From Sphingopyxis sp. 113P3 (GTDB taxonomy: Bacteria > Pseudomonadota > Alphaproteobacteria > Sphingomonadales > Sphingomonadaceae): a stretch of DNA of 64,000 nucleotides. The notes under the pieces were generated by a model. It made no database searches. It was given only the letters and a program-made list of their open reading frames with translations, and was not told where the DNA came from. The stretch spans positions 1,645,501-1,709,500 of the forward strand of contig NZ_CP009452.1 in NCBI RefSeq assembly GCF_001278035.1, given 5' to 3'. The position numbers and the translations under genes were made by a program. This document shows, one piece after another, positions 1-9,293 of this stretch (position 1 is the stretch's first letter; every line of letters begins with the position of its first letter).

Positions 1-1
1 G

Positions 2-1420
2 ACCAACGTCCAGGGGCAGCTCGACGAATGGCTCGTCGCGGGATCGCTAAAGGTGGATTACGACATGGGCTGGGCAACGCTCACCTCGGTGACCGCGGTT
101 GACAAGCTCTACCAGTTCTTCGGTGGAGACTCTCCGCCCTACCTTGCGGATTCTGGTGCCCCGGGGTCGACTGTCCAGGGCTATAAATATCGCGACCGCA
201 ATTTCTCGCAGGAGCTTCGCCTGACCTCCGACAGTGCGCAGCGGCTGCGTTGGCAGGTTGGTCTCTATTATCTGAACTTCAAGCGGGGTCAGATCAGCGA
301 ACTCAACCAGGATCTCGTCGGCATCGTTCCGGTATCCGACGGCATCGATCTTCCTGGCGATCCCGTCATCGGCGCAACCGTCAGCTATGCGCGGCAGGCC
401 TACAAGACCGAAAGTTTTGCACCCTTCGCGAGCATCCAGTTCGACGTGACCGATCAGCTTCACCTGAATTTGGCGGGCCGTTACGACATCGAGAAGCGCA
501 GCGTGGTCGAACTCGCACCCGACGCGATCAACCCGGTCACCGGTGCCAATTATAACCTTTGTATCCAGGCGCGCGGTGCGGGCACCACGCTCGCCGACTG
601 CAAGGCCTCAGAGACCTTCAAGGAGTTCGAGCCCAAGGCGAGCATCTCCTACGATCTCGGCCGTACCGGTAGCATTTACGCGAGCTACGGCAAGGGCTTC
701 AAGAGCGGCGGTTTCAACCCGCTGGGCAGCCGCGCAGCACTGCTTGCGGTAGCGCCTCCGGGATCGCAGGTGTTCGTGCAGGATCAGTTCGCAGCTGAAA
801 AGTCGACCTCGTGGGAAGTCGGTACAAAGCTGCGCCTGTTCGACCGGTCGCTGAGCCTCAACCTCGCGGCCTTCACCACGGACGTGTCGGGCGCTCAGCA
901 GTTTGAATTCTTCCCGACCGCAGGGCTTCAGACGACGACGTCGATCGACAAGGTTCGCTTGCGCGGCTTCGAGGTCGACTTCAACTGGCGCATCCCCGGT
1001 GGGCCGCAGATTTTCGGTGCCTATGGCTACACCGACGGCAAGGTGCGCGCATTCGCCGCTAACCCGGCCTTTGTCGGAAATCGTGCGCCCAACGCCGCGA
1101 AATATAACCTGAATGCCGGCATTACGCATGACTTTGAGCTCGGTGACGACCTGCTGCTGACGCCGCGCGTCGAATATACGCGGATCGGCTCGATCTGGTG
1201 GGATGCCAACAACACGCCGGGATCGCGGCGCAGCCCCGTCAACCTCGTCGATGCGCGCCTGACGCTGGCCAAGGAAGATCGTTGGAGCCTGTCCTTCTTC
1301 GGGAAGAACATCTTCAATGAAAAATACAATCGATCGGTTCTACCGCTGCTGGGCGTGTTCCAGCTGACGTCGCGTGCGGAAACCCGTCACCTCGGTGTTG
1401 AAGGGCGGTTCAACTTCTAA
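2..1420 (+). CDS. TonB-dependent receptor, C-terminal part (gene begins before the window)
   Basis: Outer-membrane beta-barrel receptor that would import a bound substrate using energy from TonB-ExbB-ExbD. The frame is open from base 2, so the N-terminal plug and TonB box lie upstream and only about 472 residues of barrel are visible. Supporting features are alternating amphipathic strands, the receptor-typical stretch YGKGFKSGGFNP, the late motif KNIFNEKYN and a C-terminal phenylalanine (FNF), the usual barrel-assembly signal. A strong terminator hairpin follows at 1433-1469. It stands directly before a catabolic cluster on the same strand, a common sphingomonad arrangement in which the receptor takes up the substrate of the enzymes downstream; that link is inferred. 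Siderophore uptake is the main alternative. Confidence 0.93.
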   Translation, partial: TNVQGQLDEWLVAGSLKVDYDMGWATLTSVTAVDKLYQFFGGDSPPYLADSGAPGSTVQGYKYRDRNFSQELRLTSDSAQRLRWQVGLYYLNFKRGQISELNQDLVGIVPVSDGIDLPGDPVIGATVSYARQAYKTESFAPFASIQFDVTDQLHLNLAGRYDIEKRSVVELAPDAINPVTGANYNLCIQARGAGTTLADCKASETFKEFEPKASISYDLGRTGSIYASYGKGFKSGGFNPLGSRAALLAVAPPGSQVFVQDQFAAEKSTSWEVGTKLRLFDRSLSLNLAAFTTDVSGAQQFEFFPTAGLQTTTSIDKVRLRGFEVDFNWRIPGGPQIFGAYGYTDGKVRAFAANPAFVGNRAPNAAKYNLNAGITHDFELGDDLLLTPRVEYTRIGSIWWDANNTPGSRRSPVNLVDARLTLAKEDRWSLSFFGKNIFNEKYNRSVLPLLGVFQLTSRAETRHLGVEGRFNF

Positions 1421-1432
1421 CCTCTCCCCTTG

Positions 1433-1469
1433 CCGTCCCCGGCATTTTTGGCGGGGACGGTAATTTTTG
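1433..1469 (+). terminator. Rho-independent terminator after the TonB receptor gene
   Basis: A perfect 9-base-pair stem (CCGTCCCCG at 1433-1441 with CGGGGACGG at 1452-1460) is followed by TAATTTTT. It separates the receptor transcript from the SnoaL-like gene that starts 65 bases later. Confidence 0.8.
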
Positions 1470-1533
1470 GTTAGGTGCGACGATGCGGTGACATCGACGT
1501 TCCGCATGCTGAATTGAGCCACGGAGATACGTA

Positions 1534-1950
1534 ATGAACAAGCAATGGGCGCAATATTGGATCGGGCTTTTTGCCAACGGGACAGACGAGTTGATGACGC
1601 TCTATGCGCCCGAGTTCGAATTTGAGGACGTGAATTTCGACTTGCGGATCAATAATGACCTTCCGGCGCTGCGGTCGTTCTTTGAGGGCTTTATTATCGA
1701 GGACCCGTCGCAGAGTTATAACAAGTTCGATGTATTCGACTATGTCGGTGACAACCGTCTCGGCTCCTTCCAGTGGACCTGGGAGACCAAGCATGCCGGC
1801 GATTTCCTGGGTGTCGATGCGAAAGGCAAGGTCACCAAAACCCGCGGCGTCACCGTCATGGGGTGGGACGAAGACGGCAAAATCATTCTGGAGCGCAGCA
1901 TCTGGGACGCGATCCCTGTTCTGCAGCAGCTTGGCGCCATCCCCGGATAA
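1534..1950 (+). CDS. SnoaL-like / NTF2-superfamily protein
   Basis: A 138-residue single-domain protein of the cone-shaped alpha+beta barrel (SnoaL, ketosteroid isomerase, NTF2) type. It begins with a helix carrying WAQYWIGLFANG, then YAPEFEFEDV, and ends in sheet strands including GVTVMGWDEDGKI. Such proteins act as small isomerases, hydrolases or dehydratases on hydrophobic substrates, or only bind them. The sequence does not say which reaction applies. The start is supported by a GGAGA site 8 bases upstream. It is the first gene of the cluster after the terminator, with the Rieske gene 8 bases downstream, so it probably acts on an intermediate of the same route. Confidence 0.75.
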   Translation: MNKQWAQYWIGLFANGTDELMTLYAPEFEFEDVNFDLRINNDLPALRSFFEGFIIEDPSQSYNKFDVFDYVGDNRLGSFQWTWETKHAGDFLGVDAKGKVTKTRGVTVMGWDEDGKIILERSIWDAIPVLQQLGAIPG

Positions 1951-1958
1951 TCGCAGCC

Positions 1959-2270
1959 ATGACCGACAAGAAAGAATATCGCATCGGATCGCTGGCCGCC
2001 GTCGAGGCGGGGGAAGCAATCTTGGTCGAGGCAGGCGGACAGGATGTTGCCCTGTTCATGTGTCGGGGCAAGGTAGTTGCCACCAACGGCCAGTGCCCGC
2101 ACGCCGAGGGGCCTCTTCACGAAGGAGAGGTCGATGGAGCAATTTTGACCTGCCCGTGGCACGGTTGGACCTTCGATCTGGAAACCGGCGAATGCCAGGA
2201 AGATGATTCCATCATCCTCGAGCGCTATCCTGTCCGCATCGACGGCGACGATGTGTTCGTGAGCCTGTGA
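1959..2270 (+). CDS. Rieske [2Fe-2S] ferredoxin
   Basis: A 103-residue Rieske protein. The cluster ligands are Cys46 and His48 (CPH) and Cys65 and His68 (CPWH), in the standard spacing for ferredoxin components of ring-hydroxylating oxygenases. It would pass electrons from a reductase to an oxygenase in the cytoplasm; no oxygenase large subunit occurs in the window, so the partner is elsewhere or the protein serves another enzyme. I chose the ATG at 1959 because it gives the normal family length; a longer open frame upstream overlaps the SnoaL gene. The stop overlaps the next GTG start (GTGA), which points to translational coupling. Confidence 0.9.
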   Translation: MTDKKEYRIGSLAAVEAGEAILVEAGGQDVALFMCRGKVVATNGQCPHAEGPLHEGEVDGAILTCPWHGWTFDLETGECQEDDSIILERYPVRIDGDDVFVSL

Positions 2271-3676
2271 CAATGCAGCACGCCCTCCCTGCCGTGCCGG
2301 CTGCTCTCATCGAACAGTTGCGTGCCGTCGTCGGCGAGACGGGCGTGCTGACTGGCGAAGAGGTCGCAGCCCGCTATCCGGGCTATTTCATGGACCGGAT
2401 AGCCGCCGACGCGATTGTGCGCCCACGCACGACCGAAGAGGTCTCCGCCGTGCTGCAGCTTTGCAATGCCGCTGGACAACCCGTGGTCGTGCAAGGCGGT
2501 ATGTCGGGCTGGGTGCGCGCGACTCAGACAAAGGCCGGTGAAATCGCCTTGTCGCTAGAGCGCATGGCCGACATCGAGGAAATCGATACAGTCAACCGCA
2601 CCGCAACGGTGCAAGCGGGTGTCATTCTCGACACGCTGGAAACCGCGCTTGCTGAGCATGGCCTGACATTTCCTCTCGATCTGGGTGGGCGGGGATCGTG
2701 CCAGCTAGGCGGCAATGCGTCGACCAACGCCGGAGGTATGCGGGTCATTCGCTATGGTATGATGCGCGAACAGGTGCTGGGGATCGAGACAGTGTTGGCG
2801 GATGGCCGCGTCATCTCATCGCTGAACCAGATGATTAAGAACAACGCCGGCTATGATCTGAAGCAGCTATTCATCGGTTCGGAAGGCACGCTAGGCGTTA
2901 TCACCCGGCTGGTCCTGCGTCTTCGCGAACGTCCGACCAGCTCCAATACGGCGATCGTCTGCGCATCGGACTTCAGCCAGATAGTCGACCTGTTGCGGTT
3001 CGTCGATCAGGGGCTCGGCGGACTTCTCAGTGCGTTCGAGTTGATCGACAATAATTTCTACAACGTGAACACAGGCGCGGGAAAGCATGCAGGTCCGCTT
3101 GCTTCCGATAAGCCATATTATGCAATCATCGAAATGCTGGGTTCGCAGCAGGACCGCGACAGCGAACTTTTCGAAACCGTGCTCGGCGAAGCGGGAGAGC
3201 GGGGCTACTTTGACGATGCCGTGCTCGCTCGCTCAGAGACGCAGCGCGAGCAGATATGGAACATTCGCGAGGACCTGGAGCATGTCGTCCGCGAATTCCA
3301 GCCCTTCTATGCCTTCGATGTATCGCTGCCGGTGGGCAGGATGCAGGACTATATTGCGGCGGTGACCGAAAAGCTGAAGGGGCGATGGCCCGACAGCAAA
3401 ATCGCTTTCCTTGGCCATATGGGTGACGGCAATTTGCATATCGCGATAGGCGCAGGCGGGGAAGACGACCGGCACGGCGTCGAAGCGTGCGTCTATGAGC
3501 CGCTGCGACCCATTGGCGGATCAATCTCTGCCGAGCATGGAATCGGGCTGGAGAAGAAGCCATGGCTCGACGTGTCGCGCTCGGCGGATGAGCGCAAGCT
3601 GATGAAGGATATCAAGCAGCTTCTTGATCCTGGCAATATCCTCAACCCCGGCAAAATCCTGGACCTGCATCCGTGA
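2267..3676 (+). CDS. FAD-binding 2-hydroxyacid oxidase/dehydrogenase (GlcD / D2HGDH type)
   Basis: A 469-residue flavoenzyme that oxidises 2-hydroxyacids (D-lactate, glycolate, D-2-hydroxyglutarate or a larger acid) to 2-oxoacids. The N-terminal PCMH-type FAD domain shows VVVQGGMSGW, LGGNASTNAGG and IGSEGTLGVIT. The C-terminal FAD-oxidase domain shows GHMGDGNLH, with metal or substrate histidines, SAEHGIG, and the closing LDPGNILNPGKIL. The start is a GTG overlapping the Rieske stop; an ATG lies two codons in. It stands upstream of a 2-oxoacid ferredoxin oxidoreductase, so a natural reading is that its 2-oxoacid product is used there. Substrate specificity is not readable. Confidence 0.9.
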   Translation: MTMQHALPAVPAALIEQLRAVVGETGVLTGEEVAARYPGYFMDRIAADAIVRPRTTEEVSAVLQLCNAAGQPVVVQGGMSGWVRATQTKAGEIALSLERMADIEEIDTVNRTATVQAGVILDTLETALAEHGLTFPLDLGGRGSCQLGGNASTNAGGMRVIRYGMMREQVLGIETVLADGRVISSLNQMIKNNAGYDLKQLFIGSEGTLGVITRLVLRLRERPTSSNTAIVCASDFSQIVDLLRFVDQGLGGLLSAFELIDNNFYNVNTGAGKHAGPLASDKPYYAIIEMLGSQQDRDSELFETVLGEAGERGYFDDAVLARSETQREQIWNIREDLEHVVREFQPFYAFDVSLPVGRMQDYIAAVTEKLKGRWPDSKIAFLGHMGDGNLHIAIGAGGEDDRHGVEACVYEPLRPIGGSISAEHGIGLEKKPWLDVSRSADERKLMKDIKQLLDPGNILNPGKILDLHP

Positions 3677-4374
3677 CCGTGCTTCGCCTGCTTGGTTATC
3701 CCGTGAGCAATTACGTCAACATCGTTCGTGCTGCGTTGATTGAGAAGGGATTGGAGCACGAATTCATCGTTACGCGTTCGTCGCAGGAACCAGCGTTCCT
3801 GCAATTAAGCCCGCTCGGCAAGATCCCGGTCCTGGAGACGAGCGAAGGGACTTTGACTGAAACTGTCGCCATTCTCGACTATCTCGATGATGCCTTCCCT
3901 GACGTTCCGCTGCGGCCCGAAACGCCCTTCGCACGGGCACGGGCGCGCCAGATCATCAATATCGTCCAGGTCTATGTCGAAGCTCAAGTGCGGCAGCTGT
4001 TTCCCGGCGTGTTCATGGGCGGCGAAAACCTGGCGACGACCGAGGTGGCGGTCCGTTCGATGCTCGACCGCGCGACAACGGCACTGGCGCGGCTGCTCGA
4101 ACCCGGACCATTTCTGTTCGGTGACCGGCCGATGCAGGCGGATCTGTTCACTTTCTACAATATGGACATCGCCGATCGCGTCACCCGGTTCACCTACGCC
4201 CGATCGATCGTCGAGGAGATCGGGGGACTGGAGCAATGGTGCGCCGCCATGCGGGCGCGCCCAAGTACCAGAACTGTAACGGCCGAATTCGAAACCAGTT
4301 TCGAAGCCTATCTCGCCGCCCATTGCGCCACTTATCGGCCGGACGAATACAAAAGGTCTCTATCCCATGCGTGA
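3673..4374 (+). CDS. Glutathione S-transferase family protein
   Basis: A 233-residue cytosolic GST. The N-terminal thioredoxin-like domain (about residues 1-80) has LLGYPVSNYVNIVR at the glutathione site and the cis-proline segment SPLGKIPVLE followed by TLTETVAILDYLDD. The remaining residues form the all-helical domain with the conserved DLFTFYNMDIADR helix. The GTG start overlaps the previous stop by 4 bases, and its 3' end overlaps the next gene by 8 bases. In catabolic clusters GSTs often open epoxides, cleave ethers or isomerise ring-cleavage products with glutathione. Which of these applies is unknown. Confidence 0.9.
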   Translation: MTVLRLLGYPVSNYVNIVRAALIEKGLEHEFIVTRSSQEPAFLQLSPLGKIPVLETSEGTLTETVAILDYLDDAFPDVPLRPETPFARARARQIINIVQVYVEAQVRQLFPGVFMGGENLATTEVAVRSMLDRATTALARLLEPGPFLFGDRPMQADLFTFYNMDIADRVTRFTYARSIVEEIGGLEQWCAAMRARPSTRTVTAEFETSFEAYLAAHCATYRPDEYKRSLSHA

Positions 4375-7300
4375 CGTCAAGCTGACCGACAAATACACGA
4401 TCGATGAAGGCACCGTTCTGATGACCGGTACGCAGGCGTTGGTGCGCTTGCCGATGCTGCAAAAGGAACGCGACACGCGGGCCGGGCTCGACACGGGCGG
4501 GTTTATCTCGGGGTACCGCGGCTCGCCGCTCGGAAGCTATGATCAGGAATTGTGGCGCGCCAAGTCGCTGCTCGAGACTATGGACATCATGTTCCAGCCT
4601 GGCGTGAACGAGGATCTGGCCGCGACAGCAGTGTGGGGAACCCAGATGCTGGCCGGTATTCCCAATCCCACGAAGGATGGGGTTTTTGCCATTTGGTACG
4701 GAAAGGGACCAGGCGTCGATCGGTCGGGCGATCCGTTCAAACATGGCAATATGGCGGGTTCGCACCCCAATGGTGGTGTGTTGATCGTCGCTGGCGACGA
4801 TCATTCGGGTAAGTCATCGACCGTCGCGCATCAGAGCGAAGTGGCGCTGATGCACGCTGGCATGCCGATCCTCGCGCCGTCCAATGTGCAGGACGTGCTG
4901 GAATTTGGCCTGCTGGGCTGGGCGATGTCCCGCTACACCGGGCTCTATACTGGCTTCAAAATGTGTAACGAGGTGCTGGAGCAGACGATGACCGTCGAGC
5001 TTCCGCGTCTCGACAACGAACCGGTGCTGCCCGATCGCGGGACCGCACCCTTCAATGGGTTCCACAATTTCCCGACGCATCTCGACCGCGTTCAGTCGGA
5101 GATCGTGGCGAAGCGATATCGTTGGCCGCTGGTCGAAAAGTTCGTCCGCGCGAACGGTATCGATCGGCTGTTGATCGACACCGGCATGCGCAAGCTCGGC
5201 ATCGTCGCGTCGGGCAAGGCGGTCCAGGATGCGCGTCAGGCACTGAAACTGCTCGGCCTCGACGATCAGGCTGCGGCCGCCTTCGGCATTTCGCTCTATC
5301 AACTTGGCTGCGTATACCCGGTCGAACGCGAGGGACTGGCGGAGTTCGCTGCGGATCAGTCCGAATTGCTGTTCATCGAAGAAAAGGACGGGCTGACCGA
5401 GGCGCAGGCAAAGGCGATCCTCTATGGCCGCCCTGGCGTTCCGACGATCGTCGGCAAGACCGACGAAACCGGCGCGTTCATGATCCCCAGCGACGAGCAG
5501 CTCGATCCGCTCCAACTTGCCCTGGTGATTGCAGAGCGGCTGCGCCGGCTCGGCATGGAGAACCAGGCCATCGCTGATCGCGTCGTCGCGCTGCGCAGCG
5601 CGATGACAAAGGTTGCGAGCCAGAAGGCGGGAGATGCGGTGCGCGCGCCCTATTTCTGTTCGGGTTGCCCGCACAACACCGGCACCCGTTTTCCTGAGGG
5701 AAGTCTCGCCGCGGGCGGCATTGGTTGCCATGCCATGGCGATGTATTCGGGCCCCGAAATGCTGCCCAACACCCACATGGGGGGGGAGGGCGCGCACTGG
5801 TATAGCCTCGCCCATTTCACCGAGACGCCGCATATCTTCCAGAATATCGGCGACGGCACCTATTATCATTCCGGGCTGCTGGCGATCCGCGGAGCGGTCG
5901 CGGCCAAGGTCAACATCACTTACAAGATCCTGTTCAACGATGCGGTGGCGATGACGGGCGGACAGCCTGTCGATGGGCCGCTGACGCCGGGCGACATCAC
6001 GCGCCAGGTGCTGGCAGAGGGCGTTGCGCGCTGCATCGTCGTCACCGACCGGCCCGAGCTATATGACGCAAATAGTAGGCTCGGCGCGGGCGTCACCGTC
6101 CATCACCGCGACGAACTCGACGCATTGCAGCGCGAACTTCGCGAAGTTAAGGGCGTCACAGTCATCGTCTATGAACAGACATGTGCAGCGGAGAAGCGGC
6201 GCCGCCGCAAGCGTGGCAAATTCCCCGATCCGGCGAAGCGCATGTTCATCAATAGCGCGGTCTGTGAAGGCTGCGGCGACTGCTCGGTCCAGTCGAACTG
6301 CGTCAGCGTCTGGCCCAAGGAAACCGAATTGGGCCGCAAGCGGCAGATCGACCAGTCGAACTGCAACAAGGATTACAGCTGCGTCAAAGGCTTCTGTCCC
6401 AGCTTCATCACCGTACTGGATGCCGAACCGCGCAAAGCGAAAGCCTCGGCGCTGGCGGGTGAGGTGCAAACCGACCTTCCTGAACCGGCACTCGCGGCGA
6501 TGACGGATGGTGCATTCAACATCATGATATCCGGGATCGGCGGCACCGGGGTCGTTACCGTTGGTGCGCTTCTCGGCATGGCCGCGCACCTTGAAGGTCG
6601 CGCCTGTTCGGTCTTCGACATGACCGGGCTGAGCCAGAAGAATGGCGCAGTCTACAGCCATGTCCGCATTGCGGCCGCTGCCGACGATCTCGCGGCGCAA
6701 AAGCTCGGGACCGGCGAAGCCGATCTTGCGCTAGCTTTCGATGCGGTGGCGGCCTTGTCGAAAGAGCCCGTCGTCACCCTCTCTGCCGAACGCACGACGA
6801 CCGTCGTCAATGCCCGGATCACGCCGACCCCAGCATTTCAGCGTAACCCCGATCTCGTCCTCGACCAGAGCCTGATTGTCGGCCGTTTGCAGAAGCTGTC
6901 ATCGACGTTGCATGGCGTCGATGCGACCGGGCTGGGGCTGGCGTTGTTCGGCGACACGATAGCCGCCAATCTGTTCATGCTCGGCTATGCATCGCAGCTT
7001 GGCCTGCTGCCCGTCTCGCCCGCCGCAATCGCGCGCGCGGTCGAAATCAACGGCGTCGGGGTACCCTTCAATCTATCGGCATTCGCATTGGGCCGCCTGC
7101 TTGTCGTCGATCCGGACAAGGTGAATGCGGCCGCCGCGGCGACCAAGACGACGCCCGAGTTCAAGCCGCTAACCGATTTGGCGGATATCGTCGCACACCG
7201 GACCGCGTTGCTGACGGCCTATCAGGACGCCGCTTACGCTGCACGCTATCGGGCGCTCGTCGATGTGGTCGCCGCCGCCGAGGAGCGCGTTTTGCCGGGC

Positions 7301-7861
7301 AGCACCACGCTCGCCGTCATGGTCGCGCGCAACTTCGCCAAGCTCATGGCCTATAAGGATGAATATGAGGTGGCGCGTCTTCATTCCGACCCGGAATTCC
7401 AGCGCGAGCTCGCTGCGACATTCGAGGACGGGGCCAAGCTGCGCTATAACCTCGCGCCGCCGCTCTTCTCGAAACGCGACCCCGAGACTGGCCATTTGCT
7501 CAAGCGTGAATTCGGTCCTTGGGTCGGCAAGCTGTTTCCGCTACTCGCCAAGGGCAAACGGCTGCGCGGGACGAAGTTCGATCCATTCGGCCACACCGCC
7601 GAACGCAAGATGGAACGCGCACTGATCGATGAATATGAGGCGCGTCTGCGCGACATGGCGTCGGCTCTGACCGCCGCAAACCACAAATTCGCAGTCGAGG
7701 CGGCAAGTCTACCGGGCCAGATCCGTGGTTATGGCCATGTGAAGGAGGCATCGGTCGAACGCGTGCGGGCGCTGGAGGCGAGCGTTCTCGAACGTTTCCA
7801 CAATGCCGGCAACACGACGGCGACGAACGCTGATGACAAGCGGGTCGCGTTGACGGCCTGA
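4367..7861 (+). CDS. Indolepyruvate ferredoxin oxidoreductase, fused alpha-beta form
   Basis: A 1164-residue thiamine-pyrophosphate iron-sulfur enzyme that decarboxylates a 2-oxoacid (aryl or branched) to the acyl-CoA, reducing ferredoxin. Order: N-terminal pyrimidine-binding and transketolase-like domains, a TPP domain around residues 420-560 (FCSGCPHNTGT, then GGEGAHWYSL and NIGDGTYYHSG), a cysteine-rich segment near 630-680 (VCEGCGDCSVQSNC and YSCVKGFCPSF) for 4Fe-4S clusters, then the gamma-type domain starting GIGGTGVVTVG. The length matches the fused class found in alphaproteobacteria. It lies between the hydroxyacid oxidase and the aldehyde dehydrogenase. Whether indolepyruvate itself is the substrate is not shown; the family name is inherited. 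Confidence 0.93.
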   Translation: MRDVKLTDKYTIDEGTVLMTGTQALVRLPMLQKERDTRAGLDTGGFISGYRGSPLGSYDQELWRAKSLLETMDIMFQPGVNEDLAATAVWGTQMLAGIPNPTKDGVFAIWYGKGPGVDRSGDPFKHGNMAGSHPNGGVLIVAGDDHSGKSSTVAHQSEVALMHAGMPILAPSNVQDVLEFGLLGWAMSRYTGLYTGFKMCNEVLEQTMTVELPRLDNEPVLPDRGTAPFNGFHNFPTHLDRVQSEIVAKRYRWPLVEKFVRANGIDRLLIDTGMRKLGIVASGKAVQDARQALKLLGLDDQAAAAFGISLYQLGCVYPVEREGLAEFAADQSELLFIEEKDGLTEAQAKAILYGRPGVPTIVGKTDETGAFMIPSDEQLDPLQLALVIAERLRRLGMENQAIADRVVALRSAMTKVASQKAGDAVRAPYFCSGCPHNTGTRFPEGSLAAGGIGCHAMAMYSGPEMLPNTHMGGEGAHWYSLAHFTETPHIFQNIGDGTYYHSGLLAIRGAVAAKVNITYKILFNDAVAMTGGQPVDGPLTPGDITRQVLAEGVARCIVVTDRPELYDANSRLGAGVTVHHRDELDALQRELREVKGVTVIVYEQTCAAEKRRRRKRGKFPDPAKRMFINSAVCEGCGDCSVQSNCVSVWPKETELGRKRQIDQSNCNKDYSCVKGFCPSFITVLDAEPRKAKASALAGEVQTDLPEPALAAMTDGAFNIMISGIGGTGVVTVGALLGMAAHLEGRACSVFDMTGLSQKNGAVYSHVRIAAAADDLAAQKLGTGEADLALAFDAVAALSKEPVVTLSAERTTTVVNARITPTPAFQRNPDLVLDQSLIVGRLQKLSSTLHGVDATGLGLALFGDTIAANLFMLGYASQLGLLPVSPAAIARAVEINGVGVPFNLSAFALGRLLVVDPDKVNAAAAATKTTPEFKPLTDLADIVAHRTALLTAYQDAAYAARYRALVDVVAAAEERVLPGSTTLAVMVARNFAKLMAYKDEYEVARLHSDPEFQRELAATFEDGAKLRYNLAPPLFSKRDPETGHLLKREFGPWVGKLFPLLAKGKRLRGTKFDPFGHTAERKMERALIDEYEARLRDMASALTAANHKFAVEAASLPGQIRGYGHVKEASVERVRALEASVLERFHNAGNTTATNADDKRVALTA

Positions 7862-7877
7862 TATTGAGGAGATTGAA

Positions 7878-9293
7878 ATGGCTCGGATGCTGATTGGTGG
7901 AGAGCTTGTCGAAGGGCGCCGGACGATCGACGTGTTCGATCCCTGCACGGGCACTGCCTTCACCCAGGTCCCGGACGCGGACGCGGACGATGTCGCACGT
8001 GCCGTTGCGGCAGCGAAGGCGGCTTTCCTGGCATGGCGCGACCTGTCCGCCGCGTCCCGCGGGGACATTCTGCGCGCGATGGCGGCAAAGATTACCGAGA
8101 ATGCTGACGAGCTGTGCTCATTGCTGATCCGCGAAACCGGTCGTCCGATGGCGCTCGCGCAGTTCGAAATCCTGCATCTCGCGACCGGCTATCTCAACTA
8201 TTATGCCGGACTGGAGGTCCAGCCCGAACTGATCGTCGAGGATGAGACGCGGCGCGTTGAACTGCATCGCAAGCCGTTGGGCGTTGTCGGTGCCATCGTC
8301 CCTTGGAACGCACCGGTTTTCATCGCGTGCAATAAGATTGCGCCTGCGCTGGCCGCCGGCAACACGATCGTCGTAAAGACCGCGCCGACCACGCCCTTGA
8401 CGACTCTCCGCCTTGGCGAACTCTGGGCAGAGGTCGTCCCGGCCGGGGTGGTCAACATCCTGTCGGGTGGCAATGAGGCGGGCGCGGCGATCGTCGCGCA
8501 TGATGATGTGGCGAAGATCACCTTCACCGGATCGACCGAGACCGGCCGCAAGATCATGGCGGCGTCGGCGCCGACGCTGAAGCGCGTGACGCTCGAACTG
8601 GGGGGCAATGACGCGGCCATCGTGCTGCCCGATGCTGATGTCGCTTCCATCGCGCCGGCGATCTTTGCCTTTGCCTTCTTCAACTCCGGGCAGGTGTGCG
8701 CCGTCATCAAGCGACTCTACGTCCACGACAGCCTGTACGACGCCATGTGCGACGCGATCGCGGCTCTCGCCAAGGGAGCGACGGTTGCACCGGGGAGCGA
8801 CGCCGCGGCCGAGTTTGGTCCGGTGCAGAACAAGGCGCAGTATGAGAAGGTTCTTCACTATCTCGAACAGGCTCGCGCAGCGGGTCGGATCGTCGCGGGC
8901 GGCGAGGCCGCGAACGGCGCTGGCTATTTTGTGCCGCTGACCGTCGTGCGCGACGTCACCGACGGGACGGCGATTGTCGACGAGGAACCCTTCGGCCCGA
9001 TCCTGCCGATCATCCGCTACAGCGACGTCGACGACGTCGTAGCGCGTGCGAACGCATCACCCTTTGCGCTTGGCGGCTCGGTTTGGGGCAGCGACATCGC
9101 GGCGGCGACGCAGGTCGCCTCGCGGCTTGAAAGCGGAAGCGTCTGGGTGAACCAGCATTGCGCGCTCGATCCGCAAATTCCTTTCCCGGCGAACAAGCAG
9201 TCGGGCTTTGGCGTCGAGGGCGGGGTGGAAGGGCTTTACCCCTATCTTGCGCTCCAGACGATCAATGTAGCCAAGCCGGCGACCGCGGCATGA
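7878..9293 (+). CDS. NAD(P)-dependent aldehyde dehydrogenase
   Basis: A 471-residue member of the ALDH superfamily, oxidising an aldehyde to the acid. The general base Glu240 sits in TLELGGND and the nucleophile Cys274 in NSGQVC; the cofactor loop FTGSTETGRKI and the coil motif EEPFGPILP are present. The start has a clear AGGAGATTGAA ribosome site. The gene lies 16 bases after the oxidoreductase gene and overlaps the following SDR by 4 bases (ATGA), so it belongs to the same transcript. It probably works on a catabolic intermediate. It resembles the group annotated as salicylaldehyde, vanillin or betaine-aldehyde dehydrogenases, and the specific substrate is open. Confidence 0.93.
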   Translation: MARMLIGGELVEGRRTIDVFDPCTGTAFTQVPDADADDVARAVAAAKAAFLAWRDLSAASRGDILRAMAAKITENADELCSLLIRETGRPMALAQFEILHLATGYLNYYAGLEVQPELIVEDETRRVELHRKPLGVVGAIVPWNAPVFIACNKIAPALAAGNTIVVKTAPTTPLTTLRLGELWAEVVPAGVVNILSGGNEAGAAIVAHDDVAKITFTGSTETGRKIMAASAPTLKRVTLELGGNDAAIVLPDADVASIAPAIFAFAFFNSGQVCAVIKRLYVHDSLYDAMCDAIAALAKGATVAPGSDAAAEFGPVQNKAQYEKVLHYLEQARAAGRIVAGGEAANGAGYFVPLTVVRDVTDGTAIVDEEPFGPILPIIRYSDVDDVVARANASPFALGGSVWGSDIAAATQVASRLESGSVWVNQHCALDPQIPFPANKQSGFGVEGGVEGLYPYLALQTINVAKPATAA